From: Microbacterium sp.
GTDB lineage: Bacteria; Actinomycetota; Actinomycetes; Actinomycetales; Microbacteriaceae
Reading direction: 5' to 3'
DNA: 40,017 nt
NCBI GenBank assembly: GCA_002703245.1
Contig: NZTV01000096.1
Span: 1-40,017, forward strand
The notes beneath the pieces are model-generated. The model searched no databases and had not been told where the DNA came from. It worked only from the letters and a program-made list of their open reading frames with translations. The first letter of the stretch is position 1. Each line of letters begins with the position of its first letter. Made by a program: the position numbers and the translations under genes. This document shows positions 1-7,242 of this stretch, piece by piece.

Positions 1-2
1 AC

Positions 3-104
3 GAGACCTGGCTGCATCACTACAATCACCACAGACCCCACACCGGGATCGGCGGCCAAACGCCCTCAACCCGCGTTCACAACCTCACGGGGAATTACAG
101 CTAG
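3..104 (+). pseudogene. IS481-type transposase, C-terminal end (cut by window edge)
   Basis: The frame opening at base 3 reads a 33-residue tail with WLHHYNHHRPHTGIGG and ends in RVHNLTGNYS before TAG. The YNHHRPH stretch is the conserved end of the DDE integrase core of IS481/IS3-type transposases, and the RV.NL....S ending is usual in the IS481 group. The start lies outside the window, so I cannot say whether the copy is intact. I found no convincing terminal inverted repeat in the bases after the stop. It suggests transposition at the left border of the catabolic cluster. Confidence 0.75.
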
Positions 105-109
105 GAACC

Positions 110-271
110 GCTCTGGGGCATTCCGCGGCCTACGTCCTCGCGACCGCATCAGCCCTTGTGGCAGTCCTGATTCTCATCATCGGCTGGCCGAAGCTCGATA
201 GGCTCAAGCATCGCATGCACCAGACTTCAATCGAAGAAGCCGAGGACATTGCGATCGGCGACGAACTCTGA
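110..271 (+). pseudogene. Possible C-terminal remnant of a membrane transporter
   Basis: An open frame runs from just after the transposase stop to TGA at 269-271. It reads one strongly hydrophobic stretch (YVLATASALVAVLILIIGW) followed by a charged tail rich in Glu and Asp. This looks like the last transmembrane helix and cytosolic tail of an MFS-type transporter whose front was removed when the insertion sequence arrived. No start codon with a ribosome site is present. The family assignment is a guess from shape only, and chance is possible. Confidence 0.3.
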
Positions 272-312
272 GTTGAGGGCGACTGAACGAGGCTGCGGAG
301 CACACAGTCAAT

Positions 313-906
313 TCATCCGAGTCGCCCAAGCAGTTCATCCGTGGTGAGAATCTCGGCGAAGAGACCCAGGGAGCCGGTCGTCGCCGCGTGTACTGCTTCG
401 TCGACGGTTGAGGAGGCGTCCTCGACGAGAATGACGTTATAGCCGAGGTCGGAGCCCTCACGAATGGTGCTCTCAACTGATGCATTGGTGGCGACTCCGA
501 AGACTACGATCGTGTCGATGCCACGGCTGCGGAGGACGGTGTCGAGGGAGCTGTTGGCGAACCCGCTCACCCGGTCATTGGTGATGACGATGTCGCCCTC
601 CTGCGGCGGCACTTCAGCGAGGATCTCGGTCTGCCAAGTGTCGAGCGTGAGGCAGCTGGTCTGTTGCACGATCTGCAGCAGAGGCGTGTTCGCCAGCAGG
701 GTCGCATGCCCTGTCGGCCAGCCGACTCGCGTGTAGATGACGGGGCGCCCATTGTCTCGTGCGGCGTTGAGGATGCGGCCTGCTTTCGCGACGACGCCGC
801 GTTCGGCCGCGCTGGCAGCGAAGTACCCGGAGAACGCACCGTCAGCGTGAACGATATCGTTCTGGAGGTGGACGGCGACGACGGCGGCGTTGGTGAGGTC
901 GGTCAT
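313..906 (-). CDS. Isochorismatase-fold (cysteine hydrolase superfamily) protein with altered active site
   Basis: A 197-residue protein of the usual family length. The N-terminal strand with Asp17 (VAVHLQNDI) matches the conserved catalytic Asp, and the later GVATN..VEST block matches the family signature. Two of the three catalytic positions are changed: the Lys is Asn110 (ITNDRVSGF) and the nucleophilic Cys is Ser143 (GVATNASVEST). Amidases of this family need Cys and Lys, whereas true isochorismatases lack the Cys but keep the Lys, so the reaction cannot be named. An AAGGAG site precedes the ATG. It is the last gene of the minus-strand cluster, 33 bp behind the MDR oxidoreductase, so it is probably cotranscribed with it and may act on a side product of the aromatic pathway. 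Confidence 0.85.
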   Translation of the reverse strand: MTDLTNAAVVAVHLQNDIVHADGAFSGYFAASAAERGVVAKAGRILNAARDNGRPVIYTRVGWPTGHATLLANTPLLQIVQQTSCLTLDTWQTEILAEVPPQEGDIVITNDRVSGFANSSLDTVLRSRGIDTIVVFGVATNASVESTIREGSDLGYNVILVEDASSTVDEAVHAATTGSLGLFAEILTTDELLGRLG

Positions 907-939
907 GGTAGTGAGTCTCCTTCGATCTCAGGTTGCGGC

Positions 940-2055
940 TTACGCGGCAGGGCGAACGACGACGTTGGTGAACCCGCCGGAGCGGTGCTCGAGCGAGGAG
1001 AGGGCCTCATTGACCTCGTCGAGCGGGTAGACCTCGTTGTCGAAAAGAGACAGGTCGAGGGTGCCTGCGGCGGCCATGGCAGCCATGTCCTGACCTTCCG
1101 CGACCGAGAACCACAGCGACCCGATGACACTGATCTGGAAACACATCAGCCGGAACATCTCCAGCGGAAGAGGCTCCGACATGCCACCGATATCCACCAT
1201 TCGGCCCCCGCGTCGCAGGGAGTCGATTCCATCCAGGCTGGTCTGCTTCGGAGCACCGGGCCCAATTGCGTCGATGAACACATCGGCGCCCAGTCCGTCT
1301 GAGTGCGACCGCACCCACTCCGGCAACGACTGTCCGCTGTCAAGGGAAAAGGTGAACACGCGACGCGGGTCAAGTTCGCGCAGACGCTCAAGACGCTGCA
1401 GGTCGCGAGCGACGGCAAGGACTTTGGGGGCTCCCATGGCGAGGGCGTTCAGAACGGCTCCGACACCGAGGGTGCCGGTGCCGCCGCTGACCAAGACGAT
1501 GGTGTCCGACCCAGCCCGCGCCTTGCGCAGAGCCGAGTAGGCGGTGCCGAGGTAGCCGAATCGGCACGCCTGCTCGAAGCTCACCTCGTCCGGGAGGATC
1601 ACGAGCCCGTCGGCGGGGGCCTTCTGATACTCGCAGAGTCCGCCGTGGGGGTAGTCATCGAAGATCTGCTGTGAGCCTTCCCCGAAGCCGAAGTACCCCT
1701 GGAAGGTGTACGCAGGATCGTTGATCCGCTCGCCACGACGCGACGCATGCGAGTCCCCAGAGTCGCGTCCAGGATTCAGGTAGACACGATCGCCGACCTG
1801 GACGTTGCGGACCTGCGCACCCACCTCTGCGACGATCCCGGCGGCATCCAGTCCGAAGATCGCCGGGAGTGCCGGGAGCGGAAGGTAAGGGAACCATTCC
1901 GGGTAGCTGGTGATCACGTTCGAAAGGTTCGGCACGAGATTGCATGCCTGGACCTGGATGATCACATCCCGCGGGCCGGGTGTCGGGCGGTCCACCTCAT
2001 CGATCTGGAAGTGTCCGCCGATTCGGTGCAGGCGTGCGGCGCGCATTGTGCTCAC
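940..2055 (-). CDS. Medium-chain dehydrogenase/reductase (alcohol dehydrogenase/quinone oxidoreductase type)
   Basis: 371 residues with the MDR layout: a GroES-like N-terminal domain (about 1-150), then a Rossmann domain whose glycine motif SGGTGTLG is at 190-197. Cys38 is at the position of the catalytic zinc ligand, but the usual GHE motif reads GLDAAG (Asp70) and the four-cysteine structural zinc loop is absent, so zinc dependence is doubtful. Substrate unknown; an alcohol or enone from the aromatic pathway is likely from context. I chose the GTG start because AAAGGAG lies 7 bases upstream. The gene faces away from a 50-codon gene at 2241. A palindromic motif at 2136-2150, matching one in the promoter of the transporter operon, suggests shared control by the GntR regulator. 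Confidence 0.85.
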   Translation of the reverse strand: MSTMRAARLHRIGGHFQIDEVDRPTPGPRDVIIQVQACNLVPNLSNVITSYPEWFPYLPLPALPAIFGLDAAGIVAEVGAQVRNVQVGDRVYLNPGRDSGDSHASRRGERINDPAYTFQGYFGFGEGSQQIFDDYPHGGLCEYQKAPADGLVILPDEVSFEQACRFGYLGTAYSALRKARAGSDTIVLVSGGTGTLGVGAVLNALAMGAPKVLAVARDLQRLERLRELDPRRVFTFSLDSGQSLPEWVRSHSDGLGADVFIDAIGPGAPKQTSLDGIDSLRRGGRMVDIGGMSEPLPLEMFRLMCFQISVIGSLWFSVAEGQDMAAMAAAGTLDLSLFDNEVYPLDEVNEALSSLEHRSGGFTNVVVRPAA

Positions 2056-2240
2056 TGTTTGACTCCTTTGTCATGACTACCTCGCGACTCTGCGAGATAG
2101 CGGGCCAAAGAGGACCCAGTGATAGTATTGCAGTCTGGCATGCAAGCATGCAAGGAATCTTTCGCGGGTCTGGCCGAGCCGACAAGCAGCGGCCATCCAG
2201 CACGGCTAGACCGATCCCGAGTTAGGGAAGTCGGATCATC
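2056..2240. promoter_or_regulatory. Divergent promoter region of the MDR gene and the small membrane protein gene
   Basis: This gap separates two divergent genes. The minus strand has a fair -10 hexamer TACTAT at 2127-2122. The bases where its -35 should lie are covered by the repeat GCATGC-AA-GCATGC (2138-2151), so a bound repressor would block that promoter. The AAAGGAG ribosome site of the oxidoreductase lies just upstream of its GTG at 2055. Confidence 0.5.
2136..2151. promoter_or_regulatory. Candidate GntR-family operator, site A
   Basis: TGGCATGCAAGCATG differs at only two of 15 positions from TGGCATGCTAGCATC at 10441-10455, in the intergenic region of the transporter and the GntR/FCD regulator. 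FCD-type GntR proteins bind short palindromes of this size. It sits where the -35 region of the MDR gene promoter is expected. The regulator assignment is inference. Confidence 0.5.
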
Positions 2241-2393
2241 ATGGACCAGTCAGAGCAACCGGAGCAGAGGGCTGATGCTCCTTACGTGCCCTTTACCAAA
2301 CGAGAACGGTTGATGGTCGTGAGCACGATAGTGCTGTGCGCGATCACAATCGGTGGGCTCATCGCGATCATTGTCGGTCGAATGTCAGGCTGA
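2241..2393 (+). CDS. Small single-pass membrane protein, 50 residues, unknown function
   Basis: ATG at 2241 opens a 50-codon frame ending at TGA 2391-2393. It has a hydrophilic acidic N-terminus (MDQSEQPEQR), a basic turn (FTKRER), then one hydrophobic helix of about 24 residues (MVVSTIVLCAITIGGLIAII) and a short basic end (VGRMSG). This is a membrane-protein layout, probably with the N-terminus in the cytoplasm. A weak GGGAAG lies about 12 bases upstream. It points away from the MDR gene and toward the dioxygenase terminus, in a gap otherwise free of genes. It may be a small partner of the transporter or a stress peptide; I recognise no family. Confidence 0.5.
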   Translation: MDQSEQPEQRADAPYVPFTKRERLMVVSTIVLCAITIGGLIAIIVGRMSG

Positions 2394-2507
2394 CCGCGGC
2401 TTCTTCTCGTGCCAAGGCAGTGCGGAGCGTGACGATTTTGTGCCGCTGATGTGGCCGGGCTACGGCCGTTCCGCGCGCCTGGCGACACGGAACGGCCGTG
2501 ACGGCCA
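2394..2507. other. Convergent spacer, no gene seen
   Basis: The spacer lies between the stop of the small membrane protein gene and the stop of the dioxygenase. It contains GGCCGTTCCGCGCGCC followed by GGAACGGCC, an imperfect inverted repeat near 2460-2503 that could act as a bidirectional terminator. No T tract is evident. Confidence 0.3.
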
Positions 2508-3533
2508 TTACACAGTTGGGGCGAGGAAGGGATGCTGCAAGCCGGCCGATCCGGTCGTGTCTCGGCCGCGGCTTCCGGGCGTGACGTCGATCGGGTCGCC
2601 ATACCAGGTGAGGCCCTCCGGGAAGTCCACGGGCTTCCACTCCAGTGCGGGGTGGTCGGGTTCGAAGATGAGGTACCCGCCGGCGTACAGCTCGACACGG
2701 TGGTCAGAGCCGGGGTCGTGCACGTACAGGTACATGGCCTGTCCGATGCCGTGCTTGCCCGGCCCTACGCCGAACGACACGTCGAGATCCCGCAGGACGT
2801 CGGCGGCCGTCAGCGAGTCGGAGAAGTTCTCGAGGTTGTAGGCCAGGTGATGCAGCTGCCCCTTCTTCTCCTCCCGGTTGGCCACGATGGCAAGGTCGTG
2901 CACCTGCGGGGTGACGCTCATCCACGACGCCATGACGGTCGAGGGGTTCTCGGGCAGCATGGCGAACTCGCGTCGCTTGAAGCCGAGGTTGTCGCGCACC
3001 CACTGCTCGGCCTGATTGATGCTCTCTGGCGAGGTCTGCACGTTGAAGTGGTCCAGGCGTCGCACGCCCAGCCCGCGTCGCCGCGAGCTGTTGGAGGGCA
3101 GCTTCGAGCGCAGCGAGGGGTCGGCCTCGGGGCGCTCGATGTCGTAGTAAAGCTCGAACGGGTGCTCGCCGCCGGGTAGCAGGAACCGGACGGCGGTGCC
3201 GCGGCCGCGCTCGGTGCCCGAGGGCACCTCGATCGCCTCCACTTCGAGCCGCTGCAGCTCCTCGTAGAACAACTCCACGTCCTGCGGCCGCTTCGTGCGG
3301 AAGCTGTACGCGTTGACGATGTTCTCGTCCTGCTGGGTCAGCACGAGCGAGTGGTGGACGAGCTCCTGATAGGCGCGGAGGTAGGCGACGTCACCGTGCC
3401 GCTCGACCTCTTCCATCCCGAGGATGTCGCGGAAGAACCAGAGTGAGCGCTCGAGGTCCTTCGTGCCGAGGTTGATGGTGCCTGCGTGCGAGATCTGGGG
3501 GCCTGGGTCGTATCGATCAGACAGCGTCGTCAT
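2508..3533 (-). CDS. Extradiol (meta-cleavage) catechol dioxygenase, type I
   Basis: 341 residues with two vicinal-oxygen-chelate repeats; the first (about 14-130) is non-catalytic. The C-terminal half has the metal ligands of iron extradiol dioxygenases: His162 (RLDHFNV), His229 (QLHHLAY) and Glu281 (HRVELYAGGY). The family signature G-x-H...YLYVHDPGSDHRVE at 259-281 is complete, with His261 as the acid/base residue. It opens a catechol next to the diol, giving a yellow semialdehyde or ketone acid. The hydrolase gene follows 31 bp upstream in the same operon, so the cleavage product is presumably hydrolysed rather than oxidised. The catechol may be substituted at C3. The AAGGAG site of its start lies about 10 bases upstream. 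Confidence 0.93.
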   Translation of the reverse strand: MTTLSDRYDPGPQISHAGTINLGTKDLERSLWFFRDILGMEEVERHGDVAYLRAYQELVHHSLVLTQQDENIVNAYSFRTKRPQDVELFYEELQRLEVEAIEVPSGTERGRGTAVRFLLPGGEHPFELYYDIERPEADPSLRSKLPSNSSRRRGLGVRRLDHFNVQTSPESINQAEQWVRDNLGFKRREFAMLPENPSTVMASWMSVTPQVHDLAIVANREEKKGQLHHLAYNLENFSDSLTAADVLRDLDVSFGVGPGKHGIGQAMYLYVHDPGSDHRVELYAGGYLIFEPDHPALEWKPVDFPEGLTWYGDPIDVTPGSRGRDTTGSAGLQHPFLAPTV

Positions 3534-3564
3534 GGTGCTTCTCCTTCGTTGGGGTGGGTGGATG

Positions 3565-4431
3565 TCAGGCGCCGATGCCGCGTGCGGCGAGCCAGCGCAC
3601 GATGACGTCGTTGAACTCGGCGGCGCGCTCGACCTGCGACCAGTGGCCGCACTGGCTGAAGATGTGCGCGTCGGCGTGGGGGATGATGTTGAGGAGCTCC
3701 CACGTGCGTGAGACGGGGATGACCACGTCCTGCACGCCGTGGACGAGGAGCACCGGCACGTCGAGGTGCGCGAGCACGTCGAAGTCGAGCGGCAGGGCGG
3801 TGCGGTCGCGGTCTCGCGCGGCGACGACGGCGGCGAGCCGGTCGCTCGCCGTGTCGTTGAGCGCCGAGCGGTAGCGCAGCTCGACGAGCTCGTCGGTGAC
3901 GAGGCTCTTGTCGACGACGAAGGACTCCAGCGTCTGGCGGATGCCCTCGGGTGTAAGCACGGGGTTCGCGTGGCTCTTGAGGGCCCCCGTCAGCTTCGCC
4001 CCGCCCGTGCCCATCGAGACGATGCCCGAGAGGCGCTCGGGGAAGTCGATCGCGAACTGGAAGGCGAGCCATCCGCCGAGCGAGTTGCCGACGATCCAGG
4101 TCTTGTCGATGCCGAGCGCGTCGAGGACGCGCACGGCGTGGCGCACCCACTCGCGGATGCCGTACGCGGTGCCGTCGGCGACGACCGTCTGGCCGTAGCC
4201 GATCGAGTCGATCGCGATGCAGCGGCCCGCGGCGGAGAGGTCCGGCAGGTTCAGCCACCAGTTGGCCGCGGCGGTGACGCCCGTGCCGGAGCCGTGCAGG
4301 AACAGGATCGGCGCGCCCTCGCCGAGCTCGTGGTAGTGCGTCAGCTCGCCGGGCGCCGTCTGGACCCAGCGGTCCTCCAGGCCGAAGAACGCGTCGGTGG
4401 TGTAGTCGGGAGTCGGCACCGTGAGGGTCAT
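3565..4431 (-). CDS. Alpha/beta-fold C-C bond hydrolase of the meta-cleavage pathway
   Basis: 288 residues from the ATG at 4431. The open frame extends much further upstream, but only as a high-GC shadow of the aldolase. The oxyanion motif HGSG is at 46-49, nucleophile Ser117 is in GNSLGG, and the remaining triad residues are Asp235 (GVQD) and His263 (CGHW). Length and motifs match the MhpC/BphD/XylF group, which cleaves 2-hydroxy-6-oxo-hexadienoates into 2-hydroxypenta-2,4-dienoate and a carboxylic acid. The ATG overlaps the aldolase stop in ATGA, implying translational coupling. The exact substrate depends on the ring substituent and is not visible. Confidence 0.92.
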   Translation of the reverse strand: MTLTVPTPDYTTDAFFGLEDRWVQTAPGELTHYHELGEGAPILFLHGSGTGVTAAANWWLNLPDLSAAGRCIAIDSIGYGQTVVADGTAYGIREWVRHAVRVLDALGIDKTWIVGNSLGGWLAFQFAIDFPERLSGIVSMGTGGAKLTGALKSHANPVLTPEGIRQTLESFVVDKSLVTDELVELRYRSALNDTASDRLAAVVAARDRDRTALPLDFDVLAHLDVPVLLVHGVQDVVIPVSRTWELLNIIPHADAHIFSQCGHWSQVERAAEFNDVIVRWLAARGIGA

Positions 4432-5480
4432 GCCGGCACCTCCTCGTGAGTGTGTCCGGAAGTCGCCGCGCGCGCGGCAATGAGGTCGAGTGCGACGTCG
4501 GCGATCATGTCCTCCTGGCCGCCGATGAGGCGGCGGGCGCCGACCTCGACGAGGATGTCGCGCGCGTCGAGCCCGTAGATCGCGCCCGCCCGCTCGGCGT
4601 GACGCAGGAAGCTGGAGTACGTGCCCGCGTAGCCGAGGGTGAGCGTCTCCCTGTCGACCTGCACGGGCCGGTCGTGGAGCGGGCGGACGAGGTCGTCCGC
4701 GGCGTCCTGCAGCGCGAACAGGTCGGCGCGGAGGTCCCAGCCCTGCAGCTGGCCGACCGCGACGAGCGGCTCGATGGGCGTGTTGCCGGCCCCCGCGCCG
4801 TGGCCGGCGAGCGATGCGTCCACGCGGTAGGCGCCCTCCTCGACGGCCACGACGGAGTTCGCCACGGCGAGCGAGAGGTTCTGGTGCGCGTGGATGCCGA
4901 TCTGCGTCGCGGGGTCGAGCGCGTCGCGGTAGGCGCGCACACGCTCCCTGACGCCGTCCATCGTGAGGCGCCCCGCGGAGTCGGTGACGTACACGCAGTT
5001 CGCGCCGTACGACTCCATGAGCCGCGCCTGCTTCGCGAGCGACGCCGCATCCGACAGGTGCGCCATCATGAGGAACCCGGAGACGTCCATGCCCCACGAC
5101 CGCGCGGTCTCGATGTGCTGCTTGGACACGTCGGCCTCGGTGCAGTGGGTGGCCACGCGCACCGACCGGACGCCCAGGTCGAACGCCTCGCGCAGCTCGT
5201 GGAGCGTGCCGATGCCCGGCAGCAGCAGCGTCGTGAGCACGGCGTGCTCGATGGCGCCGGCCGCGGCCTCGATCCACTCGGCGTTGGTGTGGGACCCCGC
5301 CCCGTAGGTGAGCGAGTTGCCCGCGAGGCCGTCGCCGTGGGCGACCTCGATCGCGTCGACGCCTGCGGCGTCGAGCGCGCCGGCGATCTCGGCGACCTTC
5401 TCGGGCGTGATGCGGTGACGGATGGCGTGCATCCCGTCGCGCAGGGTGACGTCCTGCAGGTAGACCTTCGGACCGGTCAT
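4428..5480 (-). CDS. mhpE: 4-hydroxy-2-oxovalerate aldolase
   Basis: 350 residues, a TIM-barrel of the DmpG/BphI/MhpE family. It has the active-site start [12 protein letters not shown] (Arg14, Asp15, His18) and the metal-binding HAHQN with His197 and His199, plus the C-terminal communication domain typical of the aldolase that channels acetaldehyde to its partner. It cleaves 4-hydroxy-2-oxovalerate to pyruvate and acetaldehyde. Both junctions are 4-base ATGA overlaps, with the dehydrogenase before it and the hydrolase after it, which fits the obligate aldolase/dehydrogenase complex. Confidence 0.95.
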   Translation of the reverse strand: MTGPKVYLQDVTLRDGMHAIRHRITPEKVAEIAGALDAAGVDAIEVAHGDGLAGNSLTYGAGSHTNAEWIEAAAGAIEHAVLTTLLLPGIGTLHELREAFDLGVRSVRVATHCTEADVSKQHIETARSWGMDVSGFLMMAHLSDAASLAKQARLMESYGANCVYVTDSAGRLTMDGVRERVRAYRDALDPATQIGIHAHQNLSLAVANSVVAVEEGAYRVDASLAGHGAGAGNTPIEPLVAVGQLQGWDLRADLFALQDAADDLVRPLHDRPVQVDRETLTLGYAGTYSSFLRHAERAGAIYGLDARDILVEVGARRLIGGQEDMIADVALDLIAARAATSGHTHEEVPA

Positions 5481-6430
5481 GCGACGGCCTCCTTCTCCTT
5501 CGTGGCTTCCGTGACGAGCCGCTCGGCGACGCGGAGAGCGGCGGACGTCATGATGTCGAGGTTTCCCGCGTACGACGGCAGGTACATGGCCGCGCCCTCC
5601 ACCTCGAGGTAGACGCTCACGCGCGTGTAGGAGCCGCCGCGGCGCTCCTCCGGCACGAGCAGGTCGAGCTCGGCGCCCTCGTCGAGGAACTGCACGCGCT
5701 GCTTGAGGCGGTAGCCGGGCACGTACTCCGCGACGCGCTCCGCCTGGGCGGCGACGGCCGCCTCGACGGCGGCGCGCCCCGCGTCGTCGAGACGGTCCAC
5801 GATCGCCTGCACGGTGTCGCGCATGATGACGGGCGGATCCGCGGGGTTCAGCACGATGATCGCCTTGCCCTTCGCGGCGCCCCCGACGACCTCGATCGCC
5901 TTCGACGTCGTCTCCGTGAACTCGTCGATGTTGGCGCGCGTGCCGGGCCCAGCGGACTTCGACGCGATGGACGCGACGATCTCCGCGTAGTGCACAGGGG
6001 CGACGGAGCCGATCGCGGCGACCATCGGGATCGTCGCCTGCCCGCCGCACGTGACCATGTTGACGTTCCCGGCCCCAAGGTGCTCGTCGAGGTTCACGAC
6101 CGGCACGACGTACGGCCCGATCGCGGCGGGTGTGAGGTCCACGAGCTTCTTGCCGTACGGCGCGAGGGCCTCCGCGTTGCGCACGTGTGCGCCCGCGCTC
6201 GTGGCGTCGAAGACCACCTCGATGTCCGCGAACTCCGGCAGGGCGATGAGGCCCGCCACGCCCTCGTGCGTCGTCGCGTAGCCGAGCCGGCGCGCGCGGG
6301 CGAGCCCGTCGGAGTCCGGGTCGATGCCGACCATGACGGAGAAGTCGAGCACCTCGCTCAGGCGGATGATCTTGAACATCAGGTCAGTGCCGATGTTGCC
6401 GGAGCCGATAATGGCGACCTTACTGGGCAC
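5477..6430 (-). CDS. mhpF: Acetaldehyde dehydrogenase, acylating
   Basis: 317 residues, the normal length for DmpF/BphJ/MhpF. The NAD-binding glycine motif GSGNIGT is at 9-15 and the nucleophile is Cys128 in VTCGGQAT. It oxidises acetaldehyde handed over by the aldolase to acetyl-CoA using NAD and CoA. The start is GTG at 6430, supported by AAAGGA 9 bases upstream. The gene overlaps the hydratase end by 11 bases. Base composition rises sharply from this gene on, GC-rich at nearly every third codon position, compared with the hydratase and monooxygenase, so the operon looks assembled from two sources. Confidence 0.95.
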   Translation of the reverse strand: MPSKVAIIGSGNIGTDLMFKIIRLSEVLDFSVMVGIDPDSDGLARARRLGYATTHEGVAGLIALPEFADIEVVFDATSAGAHVRNAEALAPYGKKLVDLTPAAIGPYVVPVVNLDEHLGAGNVNMVTCGGQATIPMVAAIGSVAPVHYAEIVASIASKSAGPGTRANIDEFTETTSKAIEVVGGAAKGKAIIVLNPADPPVIMRDTVQAIVDRLDDAGRAAVEAAVAAQAERVAEYVPGYRLKQRVQFLDEGAELDLLVPEERRGGSYTRVSVYLEVEGAAMYLPSYAGNLDIMTSAALRVAERLVTEATKEKEAVA

Positions 6431-7223
6431 GATTGTGCGTCCTTTCTGCGGTGACGGATACTTCGCCGAGCGCGCCGATCTGCGCGGTAACCACAGCGCC
6501 CGGCGTCAGCGGGACCATGGGTCCGAGCGCACCGGAGAGGACAACCTCCCCGGCACGCAGCGGATCACCCAGCCGGGCGGCGGTCTGTGCTACCCATACC
6601 AGCGCGTTCACGGGGTCGCCCAGACAGGCTGCCCCGTCTCCTGTTGACGCCGTAGCGCCGTTGACGTGGAGGACCATTTCCACGTCTCTTGGGCTGAACT
6701 CGCTGAGCGGCAGACGAGTGCGACCCAGCACGAACCTCGCGCTGGACGCGTTGTCGGCGACCGTGTCGACAATCGATATGTCCCAGCCCTCGATCCTGCT
6801 GTCGACGATTTCCAACGCCCCGACCGCGTAGTCGACCGCTTCGAGGACGGCCGTCGGCGACGGGTCGGTGACGTCCTTGGCCAACACGAACGCGACCTCT
6901 GCTTCGATTCGCGGGGCAACCAGCTCCCCGAGGTCGACCCCGCCTCCGGACGGGACTGCCATGTTCGAGAGCAGCACACCGAAGTCGGGCTGGTCGACGC
7001 CAAGTTGGGCCTGCACCGCGGCGGAGGTCAGTCCCACCTTGCGACCCACTCTGGTAGCTCCGCCCACCTGGAGTGCGTCGATCAGCTGGGCCTGCACATC
7101 ATAGGCAGCGTCCACATCGCCATCGAGCCGATCCCGGATCGGGGCGATAGGCCGGCCCGTGCGCAACGCCTGGAGCAGGTCCGCGGCGACCCGCTGTGCG
7201 GATGCCGTCTGAGACGCGTTCAT
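6420..7223 (-). CDS. mhpD: 2-hydroxypenta-2,4-dienoate hydratase (2-keto-4-pentenoate hydratase)
   Basis: 267 residues, the family length. The fumarylacetoacetase-like fold is shown by GRKVGLTS near residue 60, the metal-binding acidic pair in RIEAEVAF near 105, and ALEIVDSRI near 135. It hydrates 2-hydroxypenta-2,4-dienoate to 4-hydroxy-2-oxovalerate, joining the hydrolase and aldolase steps. It lies between the monooxygenase (19 bp upstream) and the dehydrogenase (overlap), so it is part of the same transcript. Third-position GC is lower than in the next four genes. Confidence 0.93.
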   Translation of the reverse strand: MNASQTASAQRVAADLLQALRTGRPIAPIRDRLDGDVDAAYDVQAQLIDALQVGGATRVGRKVGLTSAAVQAQLGVDQPDFGVLLSNMAVPSGGGVDLGELVAPRIEAEVAFVLAKDVTDPSPTAVLEAVDYAVGALEIVDSRIEGWDISIVDTVADNASSARFVLGRTRLPLSEFSPRDVEMVLHVNGATASTGDGAACLGDPVNALVWVAQTAARLGDPLRAGEVVLSGALGPMVPLTPGAVVTAQIGALGEVSVTAERTHNRAQ

Positions 7224-7242
7224 CGGTGAGTCCTTTCCGTTC

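Noticed and set aside
940-2055. Zinc alcohol dehydrogenase proper
   Set aside because: The GHE motif and the structural four-cysteine lobe are missing, so only the broader MDR call is supported.
4432-5277. N-terminal extension of the C-C hydrolase frame
   Set aside because: It overlaps the aldolase completely, is Arg/Gly/Ala-rich, and the normal family start lies at 4431 with an ATGA overlap.
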